From positions 89,873 through 153,872 of the forward strand of contig CAILEM010000067.1 of the NCBI GenBank assembly GCA_903833215.1: DNA of 64,000 bases, in the 5' to 3' direction. Shown one piece after another: positions 33,675-44,053 of this stretch. Source of the DNA: an uncultured Armatimonadota bacterium (GTDB taxonomy: Bacteria > Armatimonadota > Fimbriimonadia > Fimbriimonadales > Fimbriimonadaceae). Within the stretch, counting starts at the first letter, position 1. Each line of letters starts with the position of its first letter. Position numbers and translations under genes: made by a program. Below the pieces are notes generated by a model that was given only the letters and a program-made list of their open reading frames with translations, did no database searches and was not told the origin of the DNA.

Positions 33675-36600
33675 CGCCGATCCGCGAACACCGGTAGCAC
33701 AAGACCTCGTAGTCCCGTGGCTCCAGCTGTTCTTAAGTCGAGCGTAATACTTGCCGAATTAAATCCAAGGTTCGCTGCCGTGGGGTTATACGATCCGAGA
33801 CCGTTGTTGAACCCACCGTTCACCTGCATGACTTCGCCGTTAAACGGCACGCCACTGATAAAGTTGCTGCCCGCGTAGTAGCCGCAATATCCATAGTAGC
33901 CATTGACGATCAACACTTCGCCAGAATCCAATCTGCGAGCGTACATTGCCCTCAGTTCTTGTGCGTTTGCCACAGTCGGCACACCAGGACTACCTGACTG
34001 CTGGATGACTCGATACACTTCGTTCGGCATCATCCAATCCACCGTGAGCGACGTTGCTGAGGCAAGCGCAGCACTGTAGGTGACTTCGTAGACGCCTGAA
34101 GCATCGGCAACCATGATCGCCACCGTCGCTGGTTGACTCAGTCCGTTTCCAACGACCTTTGCCGTCACCGAGGACAGATTGCTGAGGCGATGAATTCCAC
34201 CCTTTCTTCGCGCATAGGCTTGTTGCCCTTGCGTTGTCGATTGGTCGATCGTGTTATCAAACGCGAGCGATGCTGGATTCCAAAATGCCGTGTTTGAGAC
34301 ATCGGGCAGTGAGATTTGGCTAATCGTAACCACTCCTGCCGGATTAGCTGGATCGTAGATAACAATTCCGCCGGTACCGTCGTTTGCATCAACTGCCGAA
34401 CTTGGCGCGGCAGCGTCAAGACCGGTTCCTACCCTCGTTGGGAAGGTTCCGCCGATGCCGGTCACGTATACAAAGTGCCCGCCATTCGCATCCGGTAGCT
34501 TCACACGGCTGAGACTGCTATAGCTGTACTGCTTACCAGACGCAGCTAATGGGCTGTGCCAAATCAGGACCCCAACTTGAGGAACTCCACCTACCGTAAC
34601 TGGTTGGCCGGTCATGCCCGTTACTGGATCGTAGTAGAAACGATCGACTACTTCGACAAGTCGCTTGTTGCCCGTATCTGCAATCAGATAATGCTGCCAA
34701 TACTCGTCGTTTGATGCATTCTCGCCATCACCCATCGTCACGAGTGAGGAGGCTTGTCCCATATTCGTGAACGTCGAGTAATAGAGTGCGTCTCTAGGTC
34801 CGCTCAAATTGAGAGTTTCGCCAGGCGTGTATCCATTGGCAGGAATGCCCGGATCGAGTTGGAAGCTTGAAATGGATCGTTGCTCGATGCCGTTCTTTGT
34901 AACGGTAGCAACGCGGTTTGCACCAGGATCCGCAACCAAGATCGTCGTGTCATTGAGCAAATAGGCTCTTGACGGACGAATAAGCGGCTTCATGTTGGCG
35001 GAAGCATTAATTGCGCTTGGCCCCGTGCTTGCCGACGAATCGGTCGACCAGATTGGGTTACCACTACCGTCCATTTCGATGATGCGACCTTCGTCGCACA
35101 CCAGGACGTTCGATTTCGCAAAGGTGAACAGCCCGTTGTCGCCCCACGCGGCCAGAGCATTATCTCCACCGGCGAGACCGTAGGCCAGGTGAGATCCAGT
35201 CAGAAGGGTCTGGTTCAGCTTGATGCCGTAATCACTGGGACTGGTTACCGAGGCCATATGCGGCCAAAGGATGTTCGGGTCACCGGTGATGCCACCGCTA
35301 ATCGGATCAACCGACCAAAGTTGATTCAACCATGGCTTTGTGGCCGAAGCGTGAAGCTGAGATGCACCAATCTGCGCACTCACTCCGTACAGCATTCCGG
35401 TTGTCGGTGGGATGATTCCACTGAAGCCGTTCAGAACTGCAGGAAGGAAGCTATCGCAAGCGAGGAAAACTGAGTTACCGGTTACCAACGGCGCTCCACC
35501 ACTTGGATAAGCGCCATCCATGACCGTGTACCACTGAAGAGGATTCCAAACCGCTCCACCGATGGAGTCGGGATAAACCACATAGTCCGATGCGCCGGGT
35601 TTGCGGACGATGATCGGTTGGCTCAAACTCATGCAGTTGAGAATTTGCCCAGTCGGGTTACTCATCAAGCTCGGGAACGAGATAACCCCCGTTGAGGCAT
35701 CGTACGTGTAGCCGTTGCTGCTGTTTACAACAACCGACATGGCACTTTGATTCTCAGGTGACTGGGAGTTCGTGCTACGAGCGAAATCAGACTGCAAGAT
35801 TTGCGTTCCATCGGGGAGGTCGCCAATCACAAAGCTTGCAGGCTGCGGTTCCGCGTTAAACGCCATCAAGATTGTCACAGGGACCGGAAATGGACCGCCA
35901 AGGCTTGACTTCGTCGCAGAAGCCGTCACAAAAACTTGACCATTTCGAATTGCGGGTCCGCCGCGAATCTCGTAATGGGTCATGGTTTGAGAAAGTGCAG
36001 TTGCGATGGTGGACGTCGCCGGGAACAGAGACAGATAGGTAATCAGATAGTCGCTATCGGTCAAAACTCCTGAGTCGGTTACGTTTGATGCTTGGTTAAG
36101 CGTAATCGTGTTTGGACCGTACAGTTCGTAGCGTGACACACATTTGAACTGGCCCTGACCCTGCTCGCGGAATCCGTAGAGACCTCCGCCGTATGGAGAG
36201 GGTGGCGCAGATGTGGCCGACCCTGGTAGCGAGGAACTAACAACATATGCGGTTCCCTGCGGTGACAGAGCCACTCCACCAGCAATAACTCGCGATGGGC
36301 CTTGGGCAACATCCGGCATCAGCAAGCGACCGCGCTCAACTTGGATGAGAGAAGATTGATATTGACTGCCCCAGTCGACCGTGTAGTCGATTCGAACTGC
36401 GGACACGGTCGCATCAAACGTACTGACTCCAAGTGGAGTCAATCCAAATTTAAGGATTCCGCCGTCTCCACCCGATACACTGCCCGTCAAGAGTTTTCCG
36501 AGATCAACATCCGACTTTGGATTTCCACTCGAATCGAGAAGCGTGATCTTTGGTCCCAAACCAGCTTGATTGCCTAAGTAGATTGGAAGGCCCGTATTAG

Positions 36601-38563
36601 TACCGCTAACGCGAGTTGATACCTCAAGATCGCTGCCAACAACACTGTACGACATGGGCACTTCGCCGCGGGCGCCGAGCCAGACACTGACGAATCCGCA
36701 AGCATTTACGCCGCTCGATACGTTCGGAGCGAAGGGTGCGTAAAGCACCTTGTCGACACCGCCAGAGCTGTCCGCGATCGGGATGTACCCAACAGTGGCC
36801 CCATAAGTAAACTCAGGGAATCCGACTGTACTTTCTCCACCGCCAAGTACGAAGCGTCCGCCGTTATTGGAAACCGACTGAACTGTCGACAGAACGTAAC
36901 TGCCCGTCTGAAGATCCACCTGCCAAAGCTGGCCGGTCGTCGAACCTGACTTTTGGACGTTATCCACCATGTAGGCGATACCTTCATGGACCGTAGGGGC
37001 CAGAGGGACACCTGTGAGCGAAGTATTGAGGGTTGCAGCTGTGTTCGGCGGCAACACCTTGTACACCCATGAGAAGCCGCCACTCGATTGACCGTTCGGA
37101 TGCCCGGCAAGCGAACCGTCCGACTTACGGGGCATGAGATTGAAGATATAGAGCGTGCCCGTCGAGTCTGTAACAAGGACCTCGTCATGAGGTGTCGTGC
37201 CAGGTCCACCGACGACTTCGGCACATACTGGAGCAGAGAGAGGGCCAGGAAGCTGAACGCTCTCCCAGATCTCATCGTAAGGAGCTCCGACACTGTAGTC
37301 CTGAATACCGTCGTCTGGATTGCCGTCTCCGTCAATGTCGGTCGCCGGATTCGAATCGTAGACTTTCAGCACTCCATCTACCGTAGTGACGAGAAGTCCC
37401 TTGTAGAGCGCTGGAGTCGATTGACTGTTGCCGTTCTGGTTGAGGTGAGAGCTGTAGTCGACTGGCGTGATTACGGACCGTGAAAGAAGCGGCGGGTTCA
37501 GGTCGATGACATTGCTGCTCACCTTACGACTGCCACCAGCCTGTTGGCGAGATGTGCGCAACAGACCAACCATGTTCACGGCAAGTTTTGCGGAAGCAAT
37601 GCCATCTGGGCCGAGAACAGGGCTCAACCCGGTAAATCCGTGATTCGCCGTGTAAGTGTTAAAAGCAGTGGTTCGGTTCAACTTGACCGACGCTCCACGA
37701 GCCGTAATAACGACGACACCTTCACCGATCCTTCCGATCGAGATGGCGGGAAGTCCGGCGACGAAACTCACCGTTTGAAGCTTTAGGAAGTCCGTGATCG
37801 TTCCGCCCGCGATCGAGTTCAAATTCGAACTCGCACCATCGGTCGTGAAGTCCACCGGATTCAGAAGGTAGTTCGAAAAAGCGGGGGCATTGATCGAGGC
37901 GAGATCGCCCGAGTTCAGCGACTGAATACAACTTAGCAGCGAGTTGGAGAAATCCGCTTGCGGATTCAAAATGCTGTTCACCGACAACGGCGAAAATGGA
38001 AATGGGAAGTTATTGAACTGATCCACATTGCCATAGGCTGAGTTGAATGGGCTTGCATTTAGGCCGTCTGGATCAATCCACAGAACGCCACCGTTGTCGA
38101 CAAAGCGACGCAAACGAAGTTGTTCAGAAGGATTCAGTGAGGCAAATACGGTTGGGTTCACAACCAAGAAGTCATAGTTCCCGAGAGCTTGATCGGTTAG
38201 CGAACTAAGGAAAACTTCCCAGTAAGCAGCATTCTGCTTCGAAATACGAGTGCCAACCGGCGGAGTCGTGGCGGGGTCGATGGTTGACCACCGACTAAAT
38301 ATATTGGGTGTCACCCGTGTCGGCGCGTATGGATTGTAAAAATTCCACCCGGCAGGCTTCACCGTGGTATTGGAGTCCAAATTGTAGAGCGCATACGGAC
38401 CTGCGCTTTGTGGCACAGCACCAACGGCGTTCGTTTTGGCACTCGCCAGGATTACGACACCAGCCCTAATGTTTTGGACTCGCTGAGCGTAGGATTGCGG
38501 CCCCGCCATGGCCATGACAGCCATTGCCGAGAGGCTAACCAGTCCAATCAAACGGCGTAACAT
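33671..38563 (-). CDS. giant secreted propeller/NHL-type protein in the pilus locus (PilY1-position protein 1)
   Basis: A protein of about 1630 aa with a signal peptide (MLRRLIGLVSLSAMAVMAMA). Residues about 125-170 form a Rossmann-like segment, NYDFLVVNP...LRRFVDNGGVLWIDPDG, as in GATase/DUF4159-type domains. Residues about 380-600 are propeller-like (LLVTTVDGVLKVYD, EVLVTDSTGTLYIF) and contain a DIDGDGNPDD calcium-type loop at about 409-418. Near 1205-1320 are NHL-like blades (ILVADPGANRVATVT, YLIADTGNKRLVEVVD). The C terminus is compact and Gly-rich. PilY1 tip proteins also carry a propeller with a calcium loop, so a similar job is inferred from position and design, not from sequence identity. 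The start, ATG 38563, is 1 nt after the pilX-like stop with a GGAGAGG site. Confidence 0.8.
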   Translation of the reverse strand: MLRRLIGLVSLSAMAVMAMAGPQSYAQRVQNIRAGVVILASAKTNAVGAVPQSAGPYALYNLDSNTTVKPAGWNFYNPYAPTRVTPNIFSRWSTIDPATTPPVGTRISKQNAAYWEVFLSSLTDQALGNYDFLVVNPTVFASLNPSEQLRLRRFVDNGGVLWIDPDGLNASPFNSAYGNVDQFNNFPFPFSPLSVNSILNPQADFSNSLLSCIQSLNSGDLASINAPAFSNYLLNPVDFTTDGASSNLNSIAGGTITDFLKLQTVSFVAGLPAISIGRIGEGVVVITARGASVKLNRTTAFNTYTANHGFTGLSPVLGPDGIASAKLAVNMVGLLRTSRQQAGGSRKVSSNVIDLNPPLLSRSVITPVDYSSHLNQNGNSQSTPALYKGLLVTTVDGVLKVYDSNPATDIDGDGNPDDGIQDYSVGAPYDEIWESVQLPGPLSAPVCAEVVGGPGTTPHDEVLVTDSTGTLYIFNLMPRKSDGSLAGHPNGQSSGGFSWVYKVLPPNTAATLNTSLTGVPLAPTVHEGIAYMVDNVQKSGSTTGQLWQVDLQTGSYVLSTVQSVSNNGGRFVLGGGESTVGFPEFTYGATVGYIPIADSSGGVDKVLYAPFAPNVSSGVNACGFVSVWLGARGEVPMSYSVVGSDLEVSTRVSGTNTGLPIYLGNQAGLGPKITLLDSSGNPKSDVDLGKLLTGSVSGGDGGILKFGLTPLGVSTFDATVSAVRIDYTVDWGSQYQSSLIQVERGRLLMPDVAQGPSRVIAGGVALSPQGTAYVVSSSLPGSATSAPPSPYGGGLYGFREQGQGQFKCVSRYELYGPNTITLNQASNVTDSGVLTDSDYLITYLSLFPATSTIATALSQTMTHYEIRGGPAIRNGQVFVTASATKSSLGGPFPVPVTILMAFNAEPQPASFVIGDLPDGTQILQSDFARSTNSQSPENQSAMSVVVNSSNGYTYDASTGVISFPSLMSNPTGQILNCMSLSQPIIVRKPGASDYVVYPDSIGGAVWNPLQWYTVMDGAYPSGGAPLVTGNSVFLACDSFLPAVLNGFSGIIPPTTGMLYGVSAQIGASQLHASATKPWLNQLWSVDPISGGITGDPNILWPHMASVTSPSDYGIKLNQTLLTGSHLAYGLAGGDNALAAWGDNGLFTFAKSNVLVCDEGRIIEMDGSGNPIWSTDSSASTGPSAINASANMKPLIRPSRAYLLNDTTILVADPGANRVATVTKNGIEQRSISSFQLDPGIPANGYTPGETLNLSGPRDALYYSTFTNMGQASSLVTMGDGENASNDEYWQHYLIADTGNKRLVEVVDRFYYDPVTGMTGQPVTVGGVPQVGVLIWHSPLAASGKQYSYSSLSRVKLPDANGGHFVYVTGIGGTFPTRVGTGLDAAAPSSAVDANDGTGGIVIYDPANPAGVVTISQISLPDVSNTAFWNPASLAFDNTIDQSTTQGQQAYARRKGGIHRLSNLSSVTAKVVGNGLSQPATVAIMVADASGVYEVTYSAALASATSLTVDWMMPNEVYRVIQQSGSPGVPTVANAQELRAMYARRLDSGEVLIVNGYYGYCGYYAGSNFISGVPFNGEVMQVNGGFNNGLGSYNPTAANLGFNSASITLDLRTAGATGLRGLVLPVFADRR

Positions 38564-38564
38564 C

Positions 38565-41500
38565 TTAGTGCACCTCTCCAAAATATGCCAATACCGGACT
38601 CACAGGAAGCCTTGGCAAAGGCGGCAGCGGCCGCCCGTAACTGTCGACACGAATCAATGTGTTCGCGCTGTTGTCATTCACAAATCCGTTGGATCTGGCC
38701 GTCGCCAACGCTGGATCGTAGGTAATCGTCAAGTTAGGAACAACCCCACCCGAGGAAGCTGTGTAGCCGGCCGGCACATGCTGCTTGGGAAGCAAATGTC
38801 CCGTTGCGGCGAAGTCGTCGGGAATCCATCCCCACTTCTTCAGCCACTCCGCTTGAATTGAAGCTGGTGGCGGCATATTCTCGCTCACTGCACCGGAAAT
38901 CACGATTCGCATATCGAGCGGCTCGCCGTAAAACGGCATCGTGTCCCAGGCACCGAAGTTCTCAAATCGGATAGCATCTCGCTCAGGCTTGGTTGCAGCG
39001 CTTGCAAGGTAGGTGTCTCGTCGATCGTTAGGATTTGGATTGAACCATGGTCCAGGGATGACGAAGAATGAACCCTCTTCTGCATAAATGGCGGCCTCGA
39101 TGCGGATGTCATGGGGAGCCAACGCCATACGACCCAAGATGTAATCGTTTGTTGCCGCTCCACCAATGCTCACTTGCCGAGTCATCAATTCATTGACTCC
39201 CTCGGCGAACACCGAGTATTTACCAGTGGGACCATTGGCGATGATTCTCTGGCCATCGGCTGACATTGTCGAAGTGGTTGGGTCGATAAGCGTAAAGCTC
39301 CTCTGCTCAAACTTCGGATAGCGCTGATCGAGTTCCGTGCCGAGCCCGTATTCAGGAATCGTCTGCGTTGGAGTCAATCCAGGAATATACGATGATGCGG
39401 TGTTGTTCGCAGCAAGGAAGAAGTACGGCGATGGATCTGGTCCACCTGTGTTCACGTCCCACTGGAAGAACGTTGCCGGCGCAGGGCCGTCATCCATCGT
39501 ATGGGCAATGATCAGGTTGGAGGGAATCTTGTTAGCTGGCGAACCTGCTTCGACGTAATCGAATTCGTAGGGTCGCGTCGTACTCGGGTTATTTGCAGTC
39601 GCAGCCGGACCGTTTGGATCGCGGACGAAGTCAAAATCCGTGACCAATGATCCACCCGTTCTCACTCGAATCGGGTTGTAACCGTTGGAGTTCGGGGTGT
39701 CGTTGACTGGCTCTACCTCTTGATTTGGCGAAGGGGCCACGAACTGGGTTGTGTTGACGGTCACATAGTCTTTGGCCATCAACATCATCATCGACTTCGA
39801 CGGCCGATGGATCAATTGACCCACCGAATAGCCTTCTCCCGGTTGGAGTCCATTAGCAGTCACGCCCTTGGTGATGTTGCCTTCGATGTAGATAGTCGCA
39901 TTCGAAACCAGTGTGATCTGCACGTCGGTCGGGATTATTCCGCGAACGCGGGCGTTACCCTGGAAGTAGATCACTCCGTTAAAGACGGGGCCCTTATCGT
40001 AATCAGTCGCACTCAGCGCCCCATTGACGTTGATCGGTGTGGCGGGCGTGCTCAGATTCGCAGGTGTAAACGAATTGACGATGTGCCGGTATCCGTCCGT
40101 TCCAATACCAACCCGGTATCGAATGAAGGAGCTATTGGTGTCGGCACCATTGATATATCTCCAATGGGCCTCCTCGGCAGGGGCCTTGCTGTTACGCTGA
40201 ATGTAGAAGCCGTCGTTGGAACCAACATACACTGCTCCTACGGGAACGTACAAGTAACCTTTCCAACCGGAGTGCTTCTGACCATTGTTTTGGTTGAGCC
40301 AGTCGTAAACCAGGGAGTCTTCGGAACCAGATGCTGCCCGTCCAACTTCGTCGGTGGCCCCTTGTAGATCGGAAGGGTTCGAGACAAAAACGCCAGATCC
40401 GTGGGCGAACAATCCGCTGTTCCCATTGCCACTCTCGAAACCGCTGTCTGCGGTCATCAAGACGTACCGGTTTTCACCCGTCTCCGCATCGGTAACTTCC
40501 ATGGAAGGGACGCCTTTGCTTCCTACGCCACGTGGATTACCGCTCAAATCTGGGTTCGCATTTCCATCTCGGAAAGTACCTAGAACCGTTGTGAAACTCG
40601 GGCTCTGACTATCAAGTTGGGTACTGCCAAGCATTGTCGAGGCGGCTGGTGCCCAAGTCGTACCGTTCTGCACGATATCCCTCAGGACGATATTAAGCTG
40701 TGCTCCAGATGGATACACACTGCTTGAGCCATCTCCCTTCACAGAACCCGCAACGTCAAACTGGTCTCCCAGATATTTGTTGAGGTTCATTTGGATGTTG
40801 CCATGGAGGACAACGCTGGCGTTGGAGTAGACCGACCCGCCACCTTCTATGAGGCCAGCAGAGGACGGAACCGATCCCAAATTGTAAAGGGGAGCCGAAG
40901 AACCAAAAAGAGTCACAAGGTTCGTAGCGACGGGAATCGGGTTGCCGCTGCCGTCGACTCCATACGTCGCTCCCAGCTCAGCCGGAGTTCCGATGTCAGC
41001 TGCGCGGCTGACGTTGTACTTGTTCGTAATGAACTTGGCGGTCTCGATGATTCCGATAGAAACGAACGCTCGATTGACCTGCGAGAACGGGTATTTCAAC
41101 TCGCCCTGCTTCATCATGCCAAGCGCAGCCCGAAAGTCGACTTCTTGGTTAAAGTTCCGGTACTGGATCGCATTGCCAGCATTCTGAGTCGTGGGGTCTT
41201 TGGCATTGACCAACCCCTCACGTCCAACTGCCTCGATGATGATGTAATTTCTTGCAAGCCCAGGTCTTCGCAGAGGACCGACCGGTGAATTGCTAAAGAT
41301 GTTGGCGTCGCTCGGAGCATATCGAACGCGGATCAGCGACCGGCCGTTCAAGTAATTAACCCTGAAGAAAGGACCCAAGCCATCGGGACCACCAAGGTCA
41401 ATCTGTGAACCACCAGGAACGATCGGCAGTGGCGTCACGCCATCAGACAATGTTGCCATAGGTCGGAGGTAATACACGTCCGGATCGGGGGTGGCGTTTA

Positions 41501-41780
41501 CGCCAGGCACGCTCAGCACGGTTGGAACGCCGCGCCAGTCGGCACCAAGTTGACTCGAAAGCAATTGCGAGTGCGCGTAGCGAATTCCGGCCTCGGAGAG
41601 ATCGTTCGCCGCCGAACGGTTTCCTAGGTTATGTGTCGACTTGGCGCTTCGGTCAATGATGCCAAGGAACACAATTCCGAGAATAAGCAGCACACCAAGA
41701 ACCACCATCGCAATGATGATCGTCTGGCCGCGTTCTCGATTTCGCATCGACTGTGAGTGAATTGGTTTCATTGGGATCAC
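38565..41780 (-). CDS. giant PilX-like minor pilin-type protein
   Basis: A 1071-aa protein. The N terminus RNRERGQTIIIAMVVLG followed by about 20 hydrophobic residues and then SAKSTHNLGNRSAANDLSEAGIRYAHSQ matches the PilX N-terminal pattern. In that pattern a basic Gly site is followed by a hydrophobic core helix without the FTLIE motif, then a helix with the EAG-xR motif. A typical PilX is about 150-200 aa; this one is about five times longer. A later region (NGVIYFQGNARVRGI, ITLVSNATIYIEGNI) resembles the right-handed beta patterns of DUF4900-type pilus-assembly proteins. It should be processed by PilD. The start ATG 41780 overlaps the PilW-like stop by 4 nt (ATGA). Confidence 0.75.
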   Translation of the reverse strand: MIPMKPIHSQSMRNRERGQTIIIAMVVLGVLLILGIVFLGIIDRSAKSTHNLGNRSAANDLSEAGIRYAHSQLLSSQLGADWRGVPTVLSVPGVNATPDPDVYYLRPMATLSDGVTPLPIVPGGSQIDLGGPDGLGPFFRVNYLNGRSLIRVRYAPSDANIFSNSPVGPLRRPGLARNYIIIEAVGREGLVNAKDPTTQNAGNAIQYRNFNQEVDFRAALGMMKQGELKYPFSQVNRAFVSIGIIETAKFITNKYNVSRAADIGTPAELGATYGVDGSGNPIPVATNLVTLFGSSAPLYNLGSVPSSAGLIEGGGSVYSNASVVLHGNIQMNLNKYLGDQFDVAGSVKGDGSSSVYPSGAQLNIVLRDIVQNGTTWAPAASTMLGSTQLDSQSPSFTTVLGTFRDGNANPDLSGNPRGVGSKGVPSMEVTDAETGENRYVLMTADSGFESGNGNSGLFAHGSGVFVSNPSDLQGATDEVGRAASGSEDSLVYDWLNQNNGQKHSGWKGYLYVPVGAVYVGSNDGFYIQRNSKAPAEEAHWRYINGADTNSSFIRYRVGIGTDGYRHIVNSFTPANLSTPATPINVNGALSATDYDKGPVFNGVIYFQGNARVRGIIPTDVQITLVSNATIYIEGNITKGVTANGLQPGEGYSVGQLIHRPSKSMMMLMAKDYVTVNTTQFVAPSPNQEVEPVNDTPNSNGYNPIRVRTGGSLVTDFDFVRDPNGPAATANNPSTTRPYEFDYVEAGSPANKIPSNLIIAHTMDDGPAPATFFQWDVNTGGPDPSPYFFLAANNTASSYIPGLTPTQTIPEYGLGTELDQRYPKFEQRSFTLIDPTTSTMSADGQRIIANGPTGKYSVFAEGVNELMTRQVSIGGAATNDYILGRMALAPHDIRIEAAIYAEEGSFFVIPGPWFNPNPNDRRDTYLASAATKPERDAIRFENFGAWDTMPFYGEPLDMRIVISGAVSENMPPPASIQAEWLKKWGWIPDDFAATGHLLPKQHVPAGYTASSGGVVPNLTITYDPALATARSNGFVNDNSANTLIRVDSYGRPLPPLPRLPVSPVLAYFGEVH

Positions 41781-44053
41781 CGGATAACGTTCCGGACAGT
41801 AGCCGTTGCTTTAACCGTCACGGTCTGGGGGTTCGGAATGTTAGTCGTCTGTGGGTAGTTGCGAATCGTAAGTTGGACAGACATCAACTGACGTGTATCG
41901 TAATCCACCGCGAACGCATCGCTTGCAGAGGATCCAGCGGCCACTGGCCCGGTTTGGGTTCCATTGAACTGGAAGCGGTAGGCAATTTGAATCTGGCCAA
42001 TCGGCAGCGGCGAATTCGGATCAGAGTTGAACTTGATGTATCCCCTCTTGAAGCGAGGCTGAATCACCGCGCTGCAGAAGTTATGAGGGTCGTACACGTT
42101 CGGATTGAATCCAGAAAGCTGGGCCGCCGTGAGACCGATCATTGAATAGTCGATGTTGCCACTCGCATTTGTCGGCTCGGGTTGATCGACGTAGTTCATT
42201 CGATACTGGTTGGGACCTGGCTCACGAGTCGTTCGGACATACCGGACGATGTTGCCAAGATTGGGTCCCGGCAGTTGATCAGGACCGTAGATAATCTCAC
42301 TGCCAGGCACGATCCGCGCTTTGGCAAACCCTAATGTTGGATGCATCGGACTCACCGAGCCATCACCATTAGTGGTGACCCGAAGATCGATGAATCGCTC
42401 AACCTGCGCTTGGAGGTTGGGGGCGTTCACATAGGTCCAATTGAATAGTTCGTTGACGCTTTGGAAGGCTGCATCGTAGAAGTTCCCGGCAATGAAACCT
42501 GCTGTCGATCCACTTGGCGCGACATAGTTCGGGTCGAAGAACGGCGATGCTGGATATCCAATTCCGGAAGGACTCGTCAAAGTCGACGGAAGATTCTGTG
42601 GGTTCGTCGGCGAAGGAACAATATTTGGATTCCCAACTTCGCTGATATCCCAGCTCGTTCGAAGAATGCCTTTCGCTGAATCCATCACGATGGGCGTGAA
42701 TCGATCACGAATCGTCTGCGTGGCTAACCAGTTGGAACGAAAGTTCGCAGCCGTGATCGCCTGACTGAACGGATATCGCCCTTGGGTCGCACTGACCTGT
42801 TGGTACGTATAAAGGTCGAATACTTCTAGTCCAGAGTTGTAGTCCGTTGGCGAAACACTCGGATCGTAGTAGTACATGCTGTATCCGGCAGGTGCACCCG
42901 CCAAGCCGTTGCTTGGGTCGTTCCTTGCCACGAAATACTGCTGAAAACCTACGCCTAAGCCAGGATTGGGGCTGTAGCCCTGTGGCCACACACGCACAAC
43001 CTGGTTGCTCCACAGGCCATAGCGGGACTTAAAAATGTCTGGGCCGATCGCAGCCGAGTTATTTGTCTCTTCGCCTGGTCTTAGTGCGACTTGACCTTGC
43101 ATGGGATCGTTGCTGACGTGCGATGGTCGGAACTGAATGAGCGGTACGATTCTTGGCGCGTTGCCGACATAGGTCACCGCATGGGTGAACTTGTCATAGA
43201 CGGGCTGGATCATGTCGTAGCGACTCAACTCAGTCTGAAGCTTGGCCACGGTCAACCAGCCAAACCGAATTCGGGCCGTCTTCGCTGGATCGTTTTGATC
43301 AATCAGGAAGAAGCGTGGGTCATCGTAATCGATGACTTGGGTGTCGGTTACGCTATCGCTCTGGAAGAACTGAAGGTTGGGTCGGAAACGAGATGATGTA
43401 TCCCCGTTCGAACCTTGGCCCGCACGAAAGACCAACGGATGAACCTCTGCCTTGTAGAGGACAAACAAATTGTCCTGGCTTCCGTTCAAGCCCATCAGAA
43501 TTCCATCGTAAGGATTGTTATAAGGCCTAAGTGGATCCCGAAGGCCAATGAAATACCGAATAATGGTTGCTCCCGGCCCAACTGGCAGTGTTGGCTGCCC
43601 CTTAGGAGATTGCAGGGTTGGGTCAACAAAGCCATTGTCAGGGTTCGTGTACGAACCGGGAGTCTGTGAGGCGTCCCCTTCGGCTGGGGTAATCAAGTCC
43701 ATCTTCGTATAAGGAAGGACGACTTCAATCGTGCCCGCGGTGAGACTCGTTGTTGCTCCCATCCGGGGAACCTGAACGATCACAGAGTTTGCCTGGATGT
43801 TCGCTACATTGCCATTGAGGAATGTGCGAACGAGACCAGAGTTACTGCGAACGGCAACGGCGTTACCCATTGCGCGTGAGATACGATCCGCAATCACGTG
43901 CGCCCGAGCCTGTGCATCGGCAAAAGCCTGCGCCGAGCGAGTGAAGTTAAAGCTCTGGAATACTGGCACGACAATGATCGTCATCAGCACTGCTGAGATC
44001 GCCATTACCGTCAGGAGCTCAATAAGAGTAAACGCTCGTTTTTTCGGCATCAT
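41777..44053 (-). CDS. giant PilW-like prepilin-type protein
   Basis: A protein of about 758 aa with a class-III prepilin signal: KKRAFTLIELLTVMAISAVL. Cleavage would be after Ala rather than Gly, a tolerated but unusual -1 residue; Glu +5 is present. The core helix is followed by RSAQAFADAQARAHVIADRI, the usual PilW/GspJ segment. The remaining about 650 residues have no family I know; they are rich in beta-turns, Asn, Pro and Tyr. Ordinary PilW is about 250-350 aa. I chose ATG 44053 because it makes an ATGA overlap with the PilV-like gene and gives the normal short leader; the open frame runs on to 44116. Confidence 0.78.
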   Translation of the reverse strand: MMPKKRAFTLIELLTVMAISAVLMTIIVVPVFQSFNFTRSAQAFADAQARAHVIADRISRAMGNAVAVRSNSGLVRTFLNGNVANIQANSVIVQVPRMGATTSLTAGTIEVVLPYTKMDLITPAEGDASQTPGSYTNPDNGFVDPTLQSPKGQPTLPVGPGATIIRYFIGLRDPLRPYNNPYDGILMGLNGSQDNLFVLYKAEVHPLVFRAGQGSNGDTSSRFRPNLQFFQSDSVTDTQVIDYDDPRFFLIDQNDPAKTARIRFGWLTVAKLQTELSRYDMIQPVYDKFTHAVTYVGNAPRIVPLIQFRPSHVSNDPMQGQVALRPGEETNNSAAIGPDIFKSRYGLWSNQVVRVWPQGYSPNPGLGVGFQQYFVARNDPSNGLAGAPAGYSMYYYDPSVSPTDYNSGLEVFDLYTYQQVSATQGRYPFSQAITAANFRSNWLATQTIRDRFTPIVMDSAKGILRTSWDISEVGNPNIVPSPTNPQNLPSTLTSPSGIGYPASPFFDPNYVAPSGSTAGFIAGNFYDAAFQSVNELFNWTYVNAPNLQAQVERFIDLRVTTNGDGSVSPMHPTLGFAKARIVPGSEIIYGPDQLPGPNLGNIVRYVRTTREPGPNQYRMNYVDQPEPTNASGNIDYSMIGLTAAQLSGFNPNVYDPHNFCSAVIQPRFKRGYIKFNSDPNSPLPIGQIQIAYRFQFNGTQTGPVAAGSSASDAFAVDYDTRQLMSVQLTIRNYPQTTNIPNPQTVTVKATATVRNVIR

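Noticed and set aside
36706..37335. 209-codon alternative frame within the first giant propeller gene
   Set aside because: Same-strand frame shadow; Ser/Arg-rich and lacks motifs, whereas the main frame has propeller motifs through this stretch.
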